Shown: piece after piece, positions 1-8,267 of the stretch
How the letters are laid out: every line of letters begins with the position of its first letter
How positions within the stretch are numbered: the first letter of the stretch is position 1
Origin: an uncultured Clostridia bacterium
GTDB taxonomy: Bacteria > Bacillota > Clostridia > TANB77 > CAG-508
Reading direction: 5' to 3'
Assembly (NCBI GenBank): GCA_947596225.1
Contig: CANQEX010000003.1
Coordinates: forward strand, 1 to 43,991
DNA: 43,991 nt
Program-made: the position numbers and the translations under genes
The notes under the pieces: model-generated
What the model was told of the DNA's origin: nothing
Databases searched by the model: none
Seen by the model: only the letters and a program-made list of their open reading frames with translations

Positions 1-78
1 CTACCATTATCTCTCTATTAGTTACTATAAAATTCTACTGTATTTCTTTTTAAAACATAATTAGATAAACTTGTTTAC

Positions 79-107
79 ATTATAGCATCATTTACTATTA
101 CTGTCAA
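79..107 (-). promoter_or_regulatory. Consensus sigma-A promoter firing off the left edge
   Basis: On the minus strand TTGACA (102-107) and TATAAT (79-84) are separated by exactly 17 bases, matching the housekeeping consensus at all 12 positions. It reads leftward, so its gene lies outside the window. Nothing else is recognised in bases 1-200, which are otherwise AT-rich. Confidence 0.75.
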
Positions 108-216
108 ATCAATACCTCAAGCTACTTACTTTTTGTAGTATATTATAATATTTTATATTGTAATAATTTTACTTTTATGATATTATTTTTTTGTAAAAAA
201 GTTGGAGGTAGAAAAA

Positions 217-807
217 ATGGAAAAAAAAGAAATTAGTGCTAAAACTACTGTTAAAGCTATTATTACTGGATTTGTATCTTATGGTATAATAGTAATTTTT
301 ATATGTTTATTACTTTTTGCAGTAGGTAATTATTTTTTTGAACAATTTTCAAGTTCTACTTCAAGAGGTCTATATATTACCCTTCCATTAATGGCTATAA
401 TTTTTCTTTATTTTATAATACATGGTATTTGTAGACTTAGTACATATGATGTATTTAAAAAATGTAATACAAATCCTGAAAATTACAAAAAGATTATAAA
501 AACTTTAAACATATTTTTTATAATATGTATTATATTATCTATAATATTATTTTTAAGTTTACTTTATCTAAACTTGGAATTTCAATCAAAATCAATCGAA
601 CTTGCAGTATTAAAATATAAAGAAGTATTTTCTGATCAACATATCGAACTCCTAAAAGCAGAAATGAATGATGTGTATAATACTTCAAAAACTAATTTAA
701 CTATTTCAACAGTTATTTTAGAAATAGGAGTTTCTTTATCTATTCTTTCTTTAATACCTTATCAAAGAAAAATGATTGTAAAATATAATGAATTTCAGTC
801 AAAATGA
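217..807 (+). CDS. Small multi-pass membrane protein of unknown function
   Basis: The product is 196 residues and I do not recognise its family. About four hydrophobic segments are visible, at roughly residues 15-40, 50-75, 98-120 and 160-180. A hydrophilic, Lys/Glu-containing stretch before the last segment suggests an extracytoplasmic or cytoplasmic loop. An upstream TTG at 202 is in frame, but GGAGG at 204-208 lies 8 bases before ATG 217, so ATG 217 is chosen. The gene stands alone on the plus strand, with the promoter of the next gene just behind it. No catalytic motif is visible. Its codon use is like that of the native genes, with AGA for arginine. Confidence 0.7.
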   Translation: MEKKEISAKTTVKAIITGFVSYGIIVIFICLLLFAVGNYFFEQFSSSTSRGLYITLPLMAIIFLYFIIHGICRLSTYDVFKKCNTNPENYKKIIKTLNIFFIICIILSIILFLSLLYLNLEFQSKSIELAVLKYKEVFSDQHIELLKAEMNDVYNTSKTNLTISTVILEIGVSLSILSLIPYQRKMIVKYNEFQSK

Positions 808-821
808 GTATACATAATATG

Positions 822-850
822 TTGATGTTTCTTCAAAATTATGGTATAAT
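822..850 (+). promoter_or_regulatory. Promoter of the secreted protein gene at 927
   Basis: TTGATG (822-827), a 17-base spacer and TATAAT (845-850) precede the gene at 927. The predicted leader contains a short hairpin (TTTCCTTT 871-878 with AAAGGAAA 881-888) before the AGGAGG ribosome binding site at 915-920. Confidence 0.7.
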
Positions 851-926
851 TTTATTATCCCTTTGGTAATTTTCCTTTGTAAAGGAAATTATTGCAATTT
901 ATTATATACATATTAGGAGGAAAAAA

Positions 927-1985
927 ATGAAGAAACGGATTATGTTAATTATCTTGTTAGCAACAGTAGGAACAGTAATAAGTGTACCTGTTAATGCTTC
1001 AGCTGTTTTGGAAGCTGAAGCCGAATTTGTAACTGGAGAAACTGATGTAACTGAAGAAACCGATGTAACTGAAGAAACTGATGAAACTGATGAAACTGTT
1101 GTAAATGATGAAACTGAAGATTCAACTGATTTAGAACTGGTAAACCAGTCTCGTAAAGAAATTAAAAGCATCATAAAAGGTGGAACTAAAAATTTGAACA
1201 AAGCTAATCGCAAACTTAAAAAGGCTCAGAAGTATATAAGTGGATTAACGCAAAAAACTGCTTCTGAAGCTAAAAAAAGTTCAAAAAAAGCCAAAGCACT
1301 TTTAAAGCAGGCTTCCTCACTTCTAAAAAAAGTAAAAAAGTCTCTTTCAAGTGCTGAAAAAAAGATTAGTCAGCCTTTTTTACTTAAATCGCAGATGGAC
1401 AATCCTTCATCACTATCAGAAAATATGATAAAGGAGTTAAATAATTCATACAAAAATTCGAAAAAACAATATAATAAAATTTCGAAAAAACGGAAAAATT
1501 TTGACACTTTATCTAAACGGTTAAAAAAGAAATTAAAAGAATTTAATATTTCTTCTGAAACCAATTTGAGTGAAGTAATGGGATTTTCAAAAACTGAACT
1601 GCAGTACTTGTTTTCTAACATACCAGAAGTCATCAAAAATGAAAATGTAAGAAAAATTCTTGCTAATAATCTTCCTAAATATTCCAAAAAATATAAAGTG
1701 AATGAATTAGGAGTTTTGGCGATAATGGCTGTAGAAACAGGGCGATTTACAAGTTCGTTATGTACCAACTATTACAACTTTGGTGGCTTAAGAGATTATG
1801 AAGGTAATTATCTCCATTATTCTACCATTTCTTCTGGAATAGAGGCAATGGTTAAATGTGTTAGAGACAATATGAATAATGGACCATCAATTTTAGAAAT
1901 TAACACTACATATTGTCCAGGAAATTTTTCTTGGACAGAGCATGTTGTTTTCTTTCTGAAAGAGATTAAAGCAGTACAATTATAA
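927..1985 (+). CDS. Secreted protein with acidic repeat, Lys-rich helical region and glucosaminidase-like domain
   Basis: The product is 352 residues. Residues 1-25 form a signal peptide (MKKR, hydrophobic core, cleavage near NASA). Residues 30-70 are a Thr/Glu/Asp-rich low-complexity tract with ETDVTEE-type repeats. Residues 75-210 are Lys/Ser-rich and probably helical. The C-terminal ~110 residues resemble the lysozyme-like glucosaminidase fold: the segment LAIMAVETGRF supplies a candidate catalytic Glu and is followed by YYNFGGL. This suggests a peptidoglycan hydrolase, but the catalytic assignment is inferred. AGGAGG and its own consensus promoter precede it, and a strong terminator follows. 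It uses CGG (three times) and CGC for arginine, unlike nearly all other genes here, which suggests horizontal acquisition. Confidence 0.75.
   Translation: MKKRIMLIILLATVGTVISVPVNASAVLEAEAEFVTGETDVTEETDVTEETDETDETVVNDETEDSTDLELVNQSRKEIKSIIKGGTKNLNKANRKLKKAQKYISGLTQKTASEAKKSSKKAKALLKQASSLLKKVKKSLSSAEKKISQPFLLKSQMDNPSSLSENMIKELNNSYKNSKKQYNKISKKRKNFDTLSKRLKKKLKEFNISSETNLSEVMGFSKTELQYLFSNIPEVIKNENVRKILANNLPKYSKKYKVNELGVLAIMAVETGRFTSSLCTNYYNFGGLRDYEGNYLHYSTISSGIEAMVKCVRDNMNNGPSILEINTTYCPGNFSWTEHVVFFLKEIKAVQL
1038..1098 (+). repeat. Short in-frame tandem repeat coding for ETDVTEE-type units
   Basis: Copies of a GAAACTGATGTAACTGAA-like unit recur here and decay into shorter GATGAAACT units. They encode the acidic Thr/Glu tract just after the signal peptide. 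Such tracts vary in length by replication slippage. Confidence 0.7.
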
Positions 1986-2013
1986 AAAACAAATTGCAAT
2001 CACCAAATATTAA

Positions 2014-2059
2014 AGAGAGCTACAGATGGATGTATATCCACTGTAAACTCTCTTTTTTT
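2014..2059 (+). terminator. Rho-independent terminator after the secreted protein gene
   Basis: AGAGAG (2014-2019) pairs with CTCTCT (2048-2053), TACAG with CTGTA, and TGGA with TCCA, giving a long stem with small bulges. A run of seven T follows. Confidence 0.9.
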
Positions 2060-2120
2060 AGAATATTTTACTAATACTTTAATATAATTAATTAGATTAA
2101 TTTAGAAGGAATGATATTTT

Positions 2121-2858
2121 ATGCAAGAAATTGGTATTATAAGTTTATATGGTCTTATTTTTGGGATGATTGGCACAACAATAGGTGGAATTACTGGCGC
2201 ATTTTTAAATATAAAATCAAATAAAATATTAAGTTTTGTTCTTGAATTTGCTGCTGGTTTAATGACTGCAGTAATATGTTTTGATTTAATACCAGAAACT
2301 TTAAATATAGTATCAATAACATTATGTATTTTAGGAATTTTTATAGGAATTATTGCAATGATTTTCTGTGATAAAATTGTAAACTCATATTGTGATAATA
2401 ACTCAAATTTAACTAAAAATAACATGTTAAAAACTGGTATTATTATAGCAATTGGATTAGCTGTACATAATTTTCCTGAAGGTTTAGCTATTGGTGCTGG
2501 ATTTGAAGCATCTACACATTTAGGATTAAAATTAGCAATAGCAATAGCACTTCACGATGTTCCCGAAGGTATCTCTATATCCCTTCCATTAAAATCAAGT
2601 GGCTCTTCTAAAATTAAAGCAATTATAATTACAACTTTATCTGGTTTAACTACAGGTATGGGTGCATTCTTTGGTGCAATAATAGGCAATGTTTCGGAAA
2701 CTCTTATTGGTCTTTCTCTTGCTTTCGCAGCAGGAGCAATGCTTTATATTGTGTCTTGTGAACTTATTCCTGAATCAAAAAGACTATATAAAGGTAGATT
2801 TGCATCTCTTGGAAATATTTTAGGATTGATAATAGGAATATTGGCTCAAAACATATAA
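2121..2858 (+). CDS. ZIP-family divalent metal (zinc) transporter
   Basis: The product is a 245-residue, roughly eight-helix membrane protein. The two ZIP signatures are clear: HNFPEG near residue 116 in helix 4, and HDVPEG near residue 145 in helix 5. Their His and Glu residues form the binuclear metal site in this family, which imports zinc and related divalent cations. The length matches bacterial ZupT/GufA-type members. GAAGGA at 2105-2110 lies 10 bases before the ATG. The gene is monocistronic, between the terminator at 2014-2059 and the one at 2913-2940 shared with prfA. I saw no metal-regulator operator. Confidence 0.93.
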   Translation: MQEIGIISLYGLIFGMIGTTIGGITGAFLNIKSNKILSFVLEFAAGLMTAVICFDLIPETLNIVSITLCILGIFIGIIAMIFCDKIVNSYCDNNSNLTKNNMLKTGIIIAIGLAVHNFPEGLAIGAGFEASTHLGLKLAIAIALHDVPEGISISLPLKSSGSSKIKAIIITTLSGLTTGMGAFFGAIIGNVSETLIGLSLAFAAGAMLYIVSCELIPESKRLYKGRFASLGNILGLIIGILAQNI

Positions 2859-2912
2859 ATTTGAAATTAAAACTATTTTAGAAAGTAATCCCCAACTATA
2901 GATTTTGAAAAA

Positions 2913-2940
2913 AAACAAATGCTATTTTTAGCATTTGTTT
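2913..2940. terminator. Bidirectional terminator between the convergent ZIP gene and prfA
   Basis: AAACAAATGCTA (2913-2924) and TAGCATTTGTTT (2929-2940) form a perfect 12-bp stem with a 4-base loop. A/T tracts on both sides let it serve both strands. It overlaps the last base of the prfA stop codon region. Confidence 0.8.
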
Positions 2941-4000
2941 ATTCATTATTTCCTTTTAATTTTTCGGCTCTATCTGTTGCAATAAGATTATCTATCATTT
3001 CATCCATATCTCCATTTAAAAAGTTTTCCATTTGAAAAATACTAAATCCTATTCTATGATCAGTTATTCTTCCTTGTGGATAATTATAAGTTCTTATTTT
3101 TTCACTTCTATCTCCTGAACCTACTTGACTTTTTCTTTCACTTGCTACAGCTTTTTCTTGTTTTTCTCTCTCAATTTCATATATCCTAGAACGTAATAAT
3201 CTCATTGCATATTCTCTATTTTGTAATTGTGACCTTTCTGTTTGACATTCTGCAACTATTCCAGTTGGTTCATGTATAAGTCTTACAGCTGATGAAGTTT
3301 TATTTATGTGTTGACCACCAGCTCCAGAAGCTCTAAATACTTCCATTCTAATATCTGCTGGATTTATATCTACCTCTACATCTTCAACTTCTGGTAAAAC
3401 AGCAACTGTAGCTGTAGAAGTGTGAATTCTTCCACTACTCTCTGTATCTGGTACTCTTTGAACTCTATGAACTCCACTTTCAAATTTGAATCTACTATAA
3501 GCTCCTTTTCCTGTTATCATAAAAGAAATTTCTTTGTATCCACCTATTCCAGTTTCATTTTCATTAATTACTTGTATTTGAAAATGTTTTTTTTCTGCAT
3601 ACATAGAATACATTCTAAATAATACTCCAGCAAATAGCGCTGCTTCTTCTCCTCCTGCTCCAGCTCTTATTTCACAAATAACATTTTTATCATCATTTGG
3701 ATCTTTTGGTATTAATAAAATTTTTAATTCTTCCTCTATTTTTGGTAATTTTTCTTTATCTTCTAACATTTCTATTTCAGCAAGTTCTTTCATTTCTGGA
3801 TCATTAAGCATTTCTTTTGCTTCTTCTAAATTTTTTAAAACTGTTTTATATTCTCTATATTTAAAAACAATTTCTTCTATATCACTATGCTCTTTCATTA
3901 GTTTTTTCCATTCATTTTGTTTAGAAATTATATCTGGATCACTAATTAATCCATTTAATTCCTCATATCTTTTCTCAACATCTTCTAATCTTTGAAACAT
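2939..4000 (-). CDS. prfA: Peptide chain release factor 1
   Basis: RF1 reads UAA and UAG stop codons and triggers release of the finished protein. The product is 353 residues, normal for the family. The GGQ catalytic motif ([10 protein letters not shown]) lies near residue 226. The stop-codon reading loop shows the PxT form (RVPDTES, near residue 184), which marks RF1 rather than RF2. The N-terminal ~110 residues are the Glu/Lys-rich helical domain. AGGAAG at 4008-4013 precedes the ATG, and a promoter lies at 4034-4062. It is usually clustered with prmC or hemK, but neither is adjacent here. Confidence 0.97.
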   Translation of the reverse strand: MFQRLEDVEKRYEELNGLISDPDIISKQNEWKKLMKEHSDIEEIVFKYREYKTVLKNLEEAKEMLNDPEMKELAEIEMLEDKEKLPKIEEELKILLIPKDPNDDKNVICEIRAGAGGEEAALFAGVLFRMYSMYAEKKHFQIQVINENETGIGGYKEISFMITGKGAYSRFKFESGVHRVQRVPDTESSGRIHTSTATVAVLPEVEDVEVDINPADIRMEVFRASGAGGQHINKTSSAVRLIHEPTGIVAECQTERSQLQNREYAMRLLRSRIYEIEREKQEKAVASERKSQVGSGDRSEKIRTYNYPQGRITDHRIGFSIFQMENFLNGDMDEMIDNLIATDRAEKLKGNNE

Positions 4001-4033
4001 ATCAAAACTTCCTTTTCTATAAATTGCTAAAGT

Positions 4034-4062
4034 ATTATATCACAAATAAATATATTATACAA
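4034..4062 (-). promoter_or_regulatory. Promoter of prfA
   Basis: On the minus strand TTGTAT (4057-4062), a 17-base spacer and TATAAT (4034-4039) give a leader of about 25 bases before the prfA start. Confidence 0.7.
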
Positions 4063-4094
4063 TATTTATATTAGTTTATTTTTAATATTAAAAT

Positions 4095-4114
4095 GGGAGT
4101 ACTTTTGCACTCCC
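4095..4114 (-). terminator. Probable terminator after the SbcC-like gene
   Basis: GGGAGT (4095-4100) pairs with ACTCCC (4109-4114). On the minus strand the stem is followed by a T-rich but interrupted stretch. It lies 13 bases past the stop codon of the gene ending at 4127. Confidence 0.6.
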
Positions 4115-4126
4115 AACAAAAAACTA

Positions 4127-6001
4127 TTAAATGTTTATATATTTATAATCTATATCTAATTTATCTAATATTTCTTTTTCTCTCTTTGAACATGTAAAAA
4201 TAATAATTTGATTATTTTTAAAATTTAAATTCAAATATTTTAGCATATTTTCTAATCTTTCATTATCAAAATATGCAAAAGCTTCATCTAAAATTATAGG
4301 TAAAGTTTCATTTGAAATTTCATCTAAAGCACTTAATCTTAATGATATATACATTTGATCTATTGTTCCTACACTTAACCTAGAGGCTGGTACATAACTA
4401 CCATTATCTATTTCTACAGTTAATCCATCTGTATCTGAAAATACTACATTTTTATATCTACCATTAGAAATTTTTGAAATTATATCACAAAGATTTTGTG
4501 TAAAACGTGGACTTATATTTTCCTTTACTTTATTATAAGCCTTCTCCAAACAATCTTTAGCAATATTATATGAATTATTTAATGACAATAATTCTTCACG
4601 TTCATTTTCAGCATCTTCTATTTCTTCCTCTAATTTAGCCATATCTTCTAACTTGTTATTTATTTCTCTAGCAGTATTTTCTACTGTATGTAATTTAAAC
4701 TTTATTGTTTCTATTCTTTGCTGTTTACTATCAATTTCCTTTAAAATTTCATCATATGATTTATTTAAATTTTCTTCTATAAAACCCAAGTCTAAAAATT
4801 TAACATATTTTTCTATAATTGCTTTTTTCTCTTTTTCAATTTCATTTGAAAATTTTTGCTGTTTTTCTTCTGCTAAACCTTTTTGTTCTTCTTGATTTTG
4901 TTTCAAAATTTCTATTTCATTAATTAATTTTTCTTTATCATTTTTTCTATTTTTTATTTTTTGCTTTACTTTTATTTTTTCACTATTTATCCTATATAAA
5001 ATATATAATATTGGTAATAATACTATGCAATTTGCTAATTTATACGGACTTACTAACATTAAAATAAAAAAAGTTATTAATAAAACAATAATAAAAACAT
5101 AATAATTTTTGTTATGTACATTTTCTATTGATTCTTCAGCATCATCAGTAGTAATTTTTTTGTTAAGTTCACTAATTTTCTTACTATAATCATTTTCTAA
5201 ATTTTTATTAAAATTTATCTCTGCATTTTTTAATCTATTATTATCTAATTTTACTTTTAATTCCTGCAAAAATTCTTTTTTTAGTTCTTCATCTTTTTGT
5301 TCTAAAGTAAGTTGCTGTATTTGAAAAGATGTATCATAAACATTTTCTTTATATTGTTCTAAACTTTTTTTCTGATCTAACAATTTTCTTATTTTTGTAT
5401 CTATAATATTTATAGGTCTTTGTGAAGTTCTATCTGTTCCTACCTCTTCATTTTGCTTTTTATTTATTTGTTCTAAAGACTTTTTAAATGATATATTATC
5501 ATCACCAGAAGAAACTAAATTACTAATTTTTTGAACTATACTATTTTGACTTGATTTACTTAATTTAGCGCCCTCTTGCTCAGTAATTGCAGTATTATAA
5601 AAAGTTTCTTCATCTATTCCTGTTTGCTCTATAAAAAATTGTACTCCTTTTGTTTTATCAATTTTAAATTTTTTAGAAATATCTTCTTTATTTGAATTAT
5701 AAATAATAGCATTTCTCTTTTTAAACTCTCTATATATCTCAAACTTCTCATTATCATCTAAAGTATACTCAATTTTTCCAGAAAATTCTTCTGTTTTCCA
5801 TGGTTTGAATCTTTCAATATCTGAAATTTCTTTTCCATTTTTAGTTTTACAAGCTCCATATAACATACTTGATATAAATTTTAGCATGCTTGACTTTCCA
5901 GATTCATTTTCACCAAAAATAATATTTATACCATCAGATAATTCTATTTCTTTATTGCGTAGTTTACCAAAGCCATTGACTTTTAAATTATTTATTTTCA
6001 C
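4127..6001 (-). CDS. SbcC/YhaN-like SMC-type ATPase with membrane segments in the coiled coil
   Basis: The product is 624 residues and is the probable ATPase partner of the SbcD-like nuclease encoded 13 bases upstream. The Walker A motif GENESGKSS is at residues 30-38. Two Glu/Lys-rich coiled-coil arms follow, then the ABC signature LSVGT near 543 and Walker B (LPIILDEAFAYFD) near 567. Two hydrophobic segments at about 299-342 interrupt the coiled coil, a layout recalled from Bacillus YhaN rather than SbcC or Rad50. It is much shorter than typical SbcC (about 1000 residues) because the coiled coil is short. The start is GTG at 5999-6001, behind GAGGTGAGG. Family membership is clear; a role in DNA-end processing is inferred. 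Confidence 0.85.
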   Translation of the reverse strand: MKINNLKVNGFGKLRNKEIELSDGINIIFGENESGKSSMLKFISSMLYGACKTKNGKEISDIERFKPWKTEEFSGKIEYTLDDNEKFEIYREFKKRNAIIYNSNKEDISKKFKIDKTKGVQFFIEQTGIDEETFYNTAITEQEGAKLSKSSQNSIVQKISNLVSSGDDNISFKKSLEQINKKQNEEVGTDRTSQRPINIIDTKIRKLLDQKKSLEQYKENVYDTSFQIQQLTLEQKDEELKKEFLQELKVKLDNNRLKNAEINFNKNLENDYSKKISELNKKITTDDAEESIENVHNKNYYVFIIVLLITFFILMLVSPYKLANCIVLLPILYILYRINSEKIKVKQKIKNRKNDKEKLINEIEILKQNQEEQKGLAEEKQQKFSNEIEKEKKAIIEKYVKFLDLGFIEENLNKSYDEILKEIDSKQQRIETIKFKLHTVENTAREINNKLEDMAKLEEEIEDAENEREELLSLNNSYNIAKDCLEKAYNKVKENISPRFTQNLCDIISKISNGRYKNVVFSDTDGLTVEIDNGSYVPASRLSVGTIDQMYISLRLSALDEISNETLPIILDEAFAYFDNERLENMLKYLNLNFKNNQIIIFTCSKREKEILDKLDIDYKYINI

Positions 6002-6014
6002 TATACCTCACCTC

Positions 6015-7088
6015 TTACATTGCTTCTAATCCTATTTCTATAGCTTTTTCATATTCTTCTTCTGTACATAAACCTTTTTCATACATATCTAAAACTTCTC
6101 TAATAAAAATACCTTTCAAATTATTTTGTTTTGCTAGCTCTTCTATATCACAATTAATTTTTGTATTATCTTTAATTTTTAAAACATTCTCTCTTGCAAC
6201 AATTCTAACAATTTCTCTCGTATTTATATCAAAATTTCTTTTTCCTACTAATATAATTTTATAAATATTTTTATCATCTAATTTTAAATTCAATATTCCT
6301 TCTATTAAATCTTCTTTAGAATTAAAATCATCAACATTTAAAGCTAATTCTTCAAACTTTCTTTCATCTAATCTTACAAAATTTATATCTAATTTTTCTT
6401 TAGTAATTTCTCCTACTATCATTCCATGTTCACCCAGCTCATCAAAACCTAATGAAATTGGTGATCCTGGATAAAAAATTCTATTAGAATTTTCCAAATT
6501 ATTTTTATGAATATGTCCCATAGCTATATAATCACAGTTTAGATTTTTTAATTTTGATTCGAGTATTGGATTATATGCAAGACCTTCTTTATCTTTTCCA
6601 CCATTTAAATCACAATGAGTAATTAATATATTAGGTTTATTTGATGGTTGTATTTTTATATTTTCTAATGGCGATGAATTCATATAAAATTCTGTAAATG
6701 CCATACCATAAATATTAACATTATTATCTTCATATTTTTCTACTCTAGAATTTGAAAAAATATATACATTATCTCCAAAATCATATGTATCATAACAAGA
6801 ACCCTTTATATATGGATCATGATTTCCAGGAGTTATAAATATTTTGGTATTAGGTATTTCATTAAATAACTTTATAATATAATCTATAGTAGATTTTCTA
6901 ATATACTCATGTTCATATAAATCACCTGCTATAAAAAAATATCCAATATTATTTTCTTTTATATATTCAATTGCTTTTTTTAATGCTTTTCTTTGCTCTA
7001 ATCGTCTTATTTCTCCTAAATCTTCTTTGGCTTTTAAAGAAGAAAATGGTATATCAAAATGCATATCTGCCATATGTACAAATTTCAT
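6015..7088 (-). CDS. SbcD/YhaO-like metallophosphoesterase (DNA repair nuclease)
   Basis: The product is 357 residues. The N-terminal calcineurin-like phosphoesterase domain shows every metal-binding motif in order: D8-x-H10 (MADMHFD), GDLYEH near 52, GNHD near 88, ITHCD near 160 and GHIH near 193. These ligate the two metal ions in Mre11/SbcD nucleases. The C-terminal ~130 residues form the capping region. GGAGAA lies before the ATG. It sits between the acyltransferase (11 bases upstream) and the SbcC-like ATPase (13 bases downstream), so the three are cotranscribed. The pairing matches SbcCD or YhaON complexes that process DNA ends. Confidence 0.9.
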   Translation of the reverse strand: MKFVHMADMHFDIPFSSLKAKEDLGEIRRLEQRKALKKAIEYIKENNIGYFFIAGDLYEHEYIRKSTIDYIIKLFNEIPNTKIFITPGNHDPYIKGSCYDTYDFGDNVYIFSNSRVEKYEDNNVNIYGMAFTEFYMNSSPLENIKIQPSNKPNILITHCDLNGGKDKEGLAYNPILESKLKNLNCDYIAMGHIHKNNLENSNRIFYPGSPISLGFDELGEHGMIVGEITKEKLDINFVRLDERKFEELALNVDDFNSKEDLIEGILNLKLDDKNIYKIILVGKRNFDINTREIVRIVARENVLKIKDNTKINCDIEELAKQNNLKGIFIREVLDMYEKGLCTEEEYEKAIEIGLEAM

Positions 7089-7099
7089 AGTTGTTCTCC

Positions 7100-8200
7100 T
7101 TATATAAAATCATAAATTTTTGTCATTAATTTATTAAATTTATTTGATATTTTAGTTGAAACTTTTGAATCTAAAAACTTATTTACAGTATTTTTCTCAA
7201 TAAATTGCCTTATCAAATCTATTATTGCTCCTACTATAAAAATAACTGCTGTGGTAAAAAGTATATGTAAAATCAAAAAATTACTAGTTGCATAGTTTTG
7301 TGTTTTAAATACATCATTCCAAATATATTTAGATAATAGTCCTTCATGAAGAATATAAATTCCTAATGTTGTAGAAGCAAGTGTATTAATTATTACATTG
7401 TTTTTAATTTTTATTTTTAAGAAAATACTAAATATAGAAATACTTAATAAAAATTCTAATATGGTGTTAGGAGTCCAAAAATAAGCTATTTCTTTTAAAC
7501 CAATTTTAGCAAAAAATACATTATATTTTTGTATAACTACTATAGATAATAACATTATACAAAATGTAACTATAGCAATTAATGAACTCTTTTTTATTGA
7601 ATTTATCAACTTTAATGAATAAATTCTAATATAAGCTCCAACAAAATACATAATGATTGCCCATATAAATCTTGAATAAAACATTATTGATTCTGTTCCA
7701 TTACGTAATACTCCAAAAATTGTTGGTATTACACACCATATTATTAATGTTATTAATAACAAATTTTGATAAGTTTTTTTATCCATATTTTCTATCAAAA
7801 TATTTAAAAATGGTGATACAAATAACAGTAATATATATGCTTTAAGAAACCAATACGCATTTATTGGAAAAATCATTGAAATAATTGTTTTTGTGTTTGT
7901 TTCATAAATACCTAATTTATACATTATAACAATAGAAATTAAAGAATAAAAATAAGTTTCTAATGTTAATTTAATAATTTTCTTAAATGAAAATTTTCCT
8001 TTACACATAAAATAACCTGTTATTAAAAAGAATAAATTTACTCCTAATTCACCAAACATATAAAATGCTTTTATTATAAATTTATTAACAGTAAACTCTT
8101 CAAAATTATAAGAGCATTTATATGCATAATGAAAACTAATTATAAATAAAATTGATATTATTCTTAATAATTCTATATTTGATTGTCTTTGTTTTTTCAT
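7100..8200 (-). CDS. Membrane acyltransferase, acyltransferase-3 family
   Basis: The product is 366 residues with about ten transmembrane helices. The N-terminus SNIELLRIISILFIISFHY, with its conserved Arg and His, and the following LGVNLFFLITGYF are typical of acyltransferase-3 proteins (OafA/WecH type). These move acyl groups onto surface sugars or other envelope molecules; the substrate here is unknown. GGAGG precedes the ATG. It is the first gene of the operon with the SbcD/SbcC pair, an association with no obvious functional logic. A terminator of the preceding traG-type operon lies just upstream. Confidence 0.85.
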   Translation of the reverse strand: MKKQRQSNIELLRIISILFIISFHYAYKCSYNFEEFTVNKFIIKAFYMFGELGVNLFFLITGYFMCKGKFSFKKIIKLTLETYFYSLISIVIMYKLGIYETNTKTIISMIFPINAYWFLKAYILLLFVSPFLNILIENMDKKTYQNLLLITLIIWCVIPTIFGVLRNGTESIMFYSRFIWAIIMYFVGAYIRIYSLKLINSIKKSSLIAIVTFCIMLLSIVVIQKYNVFFAKIGLKEIAYFWTPNTILEFLLSISIFSIFLKIKIKNNVIINTLASTTLGIYILHEGLLSKYIWNDVFKTQNYATSNFLILHILFTTAVIFIVGAIIDLIRQFIEKNTVNKFLDSKVSTKISNKFNKLMTKIYDFI

Positions 8201-8223
8201 AAAACCTCCATTTGCTTAAATCT

Positions 8224-8259
8224 AAAAAAAAAGGATGCCAAAAACTTTTAATGACATCC
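8224..8259 (-). terminator. Terminator of the coupling-protein operon
   Basis: GGATG (8233-8237) and CATCC (8255-8259) form the base of a hairpin. On the minus strand it is followed by eight or more T (A run at 8224-8232). It separates the coupling-protein gene from the acyltransferase operon. Confidence 0.8.
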
Positions 8260-8267
8260 ATTTATTA

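Noticed and set aside
902..1213. 103-residue minus-strand reading frame, Ser/Val-rich
   Set aside because: It is the antisense shadow of the repetitive acidic tract of the gene at 927 and has no ribosome binding site.
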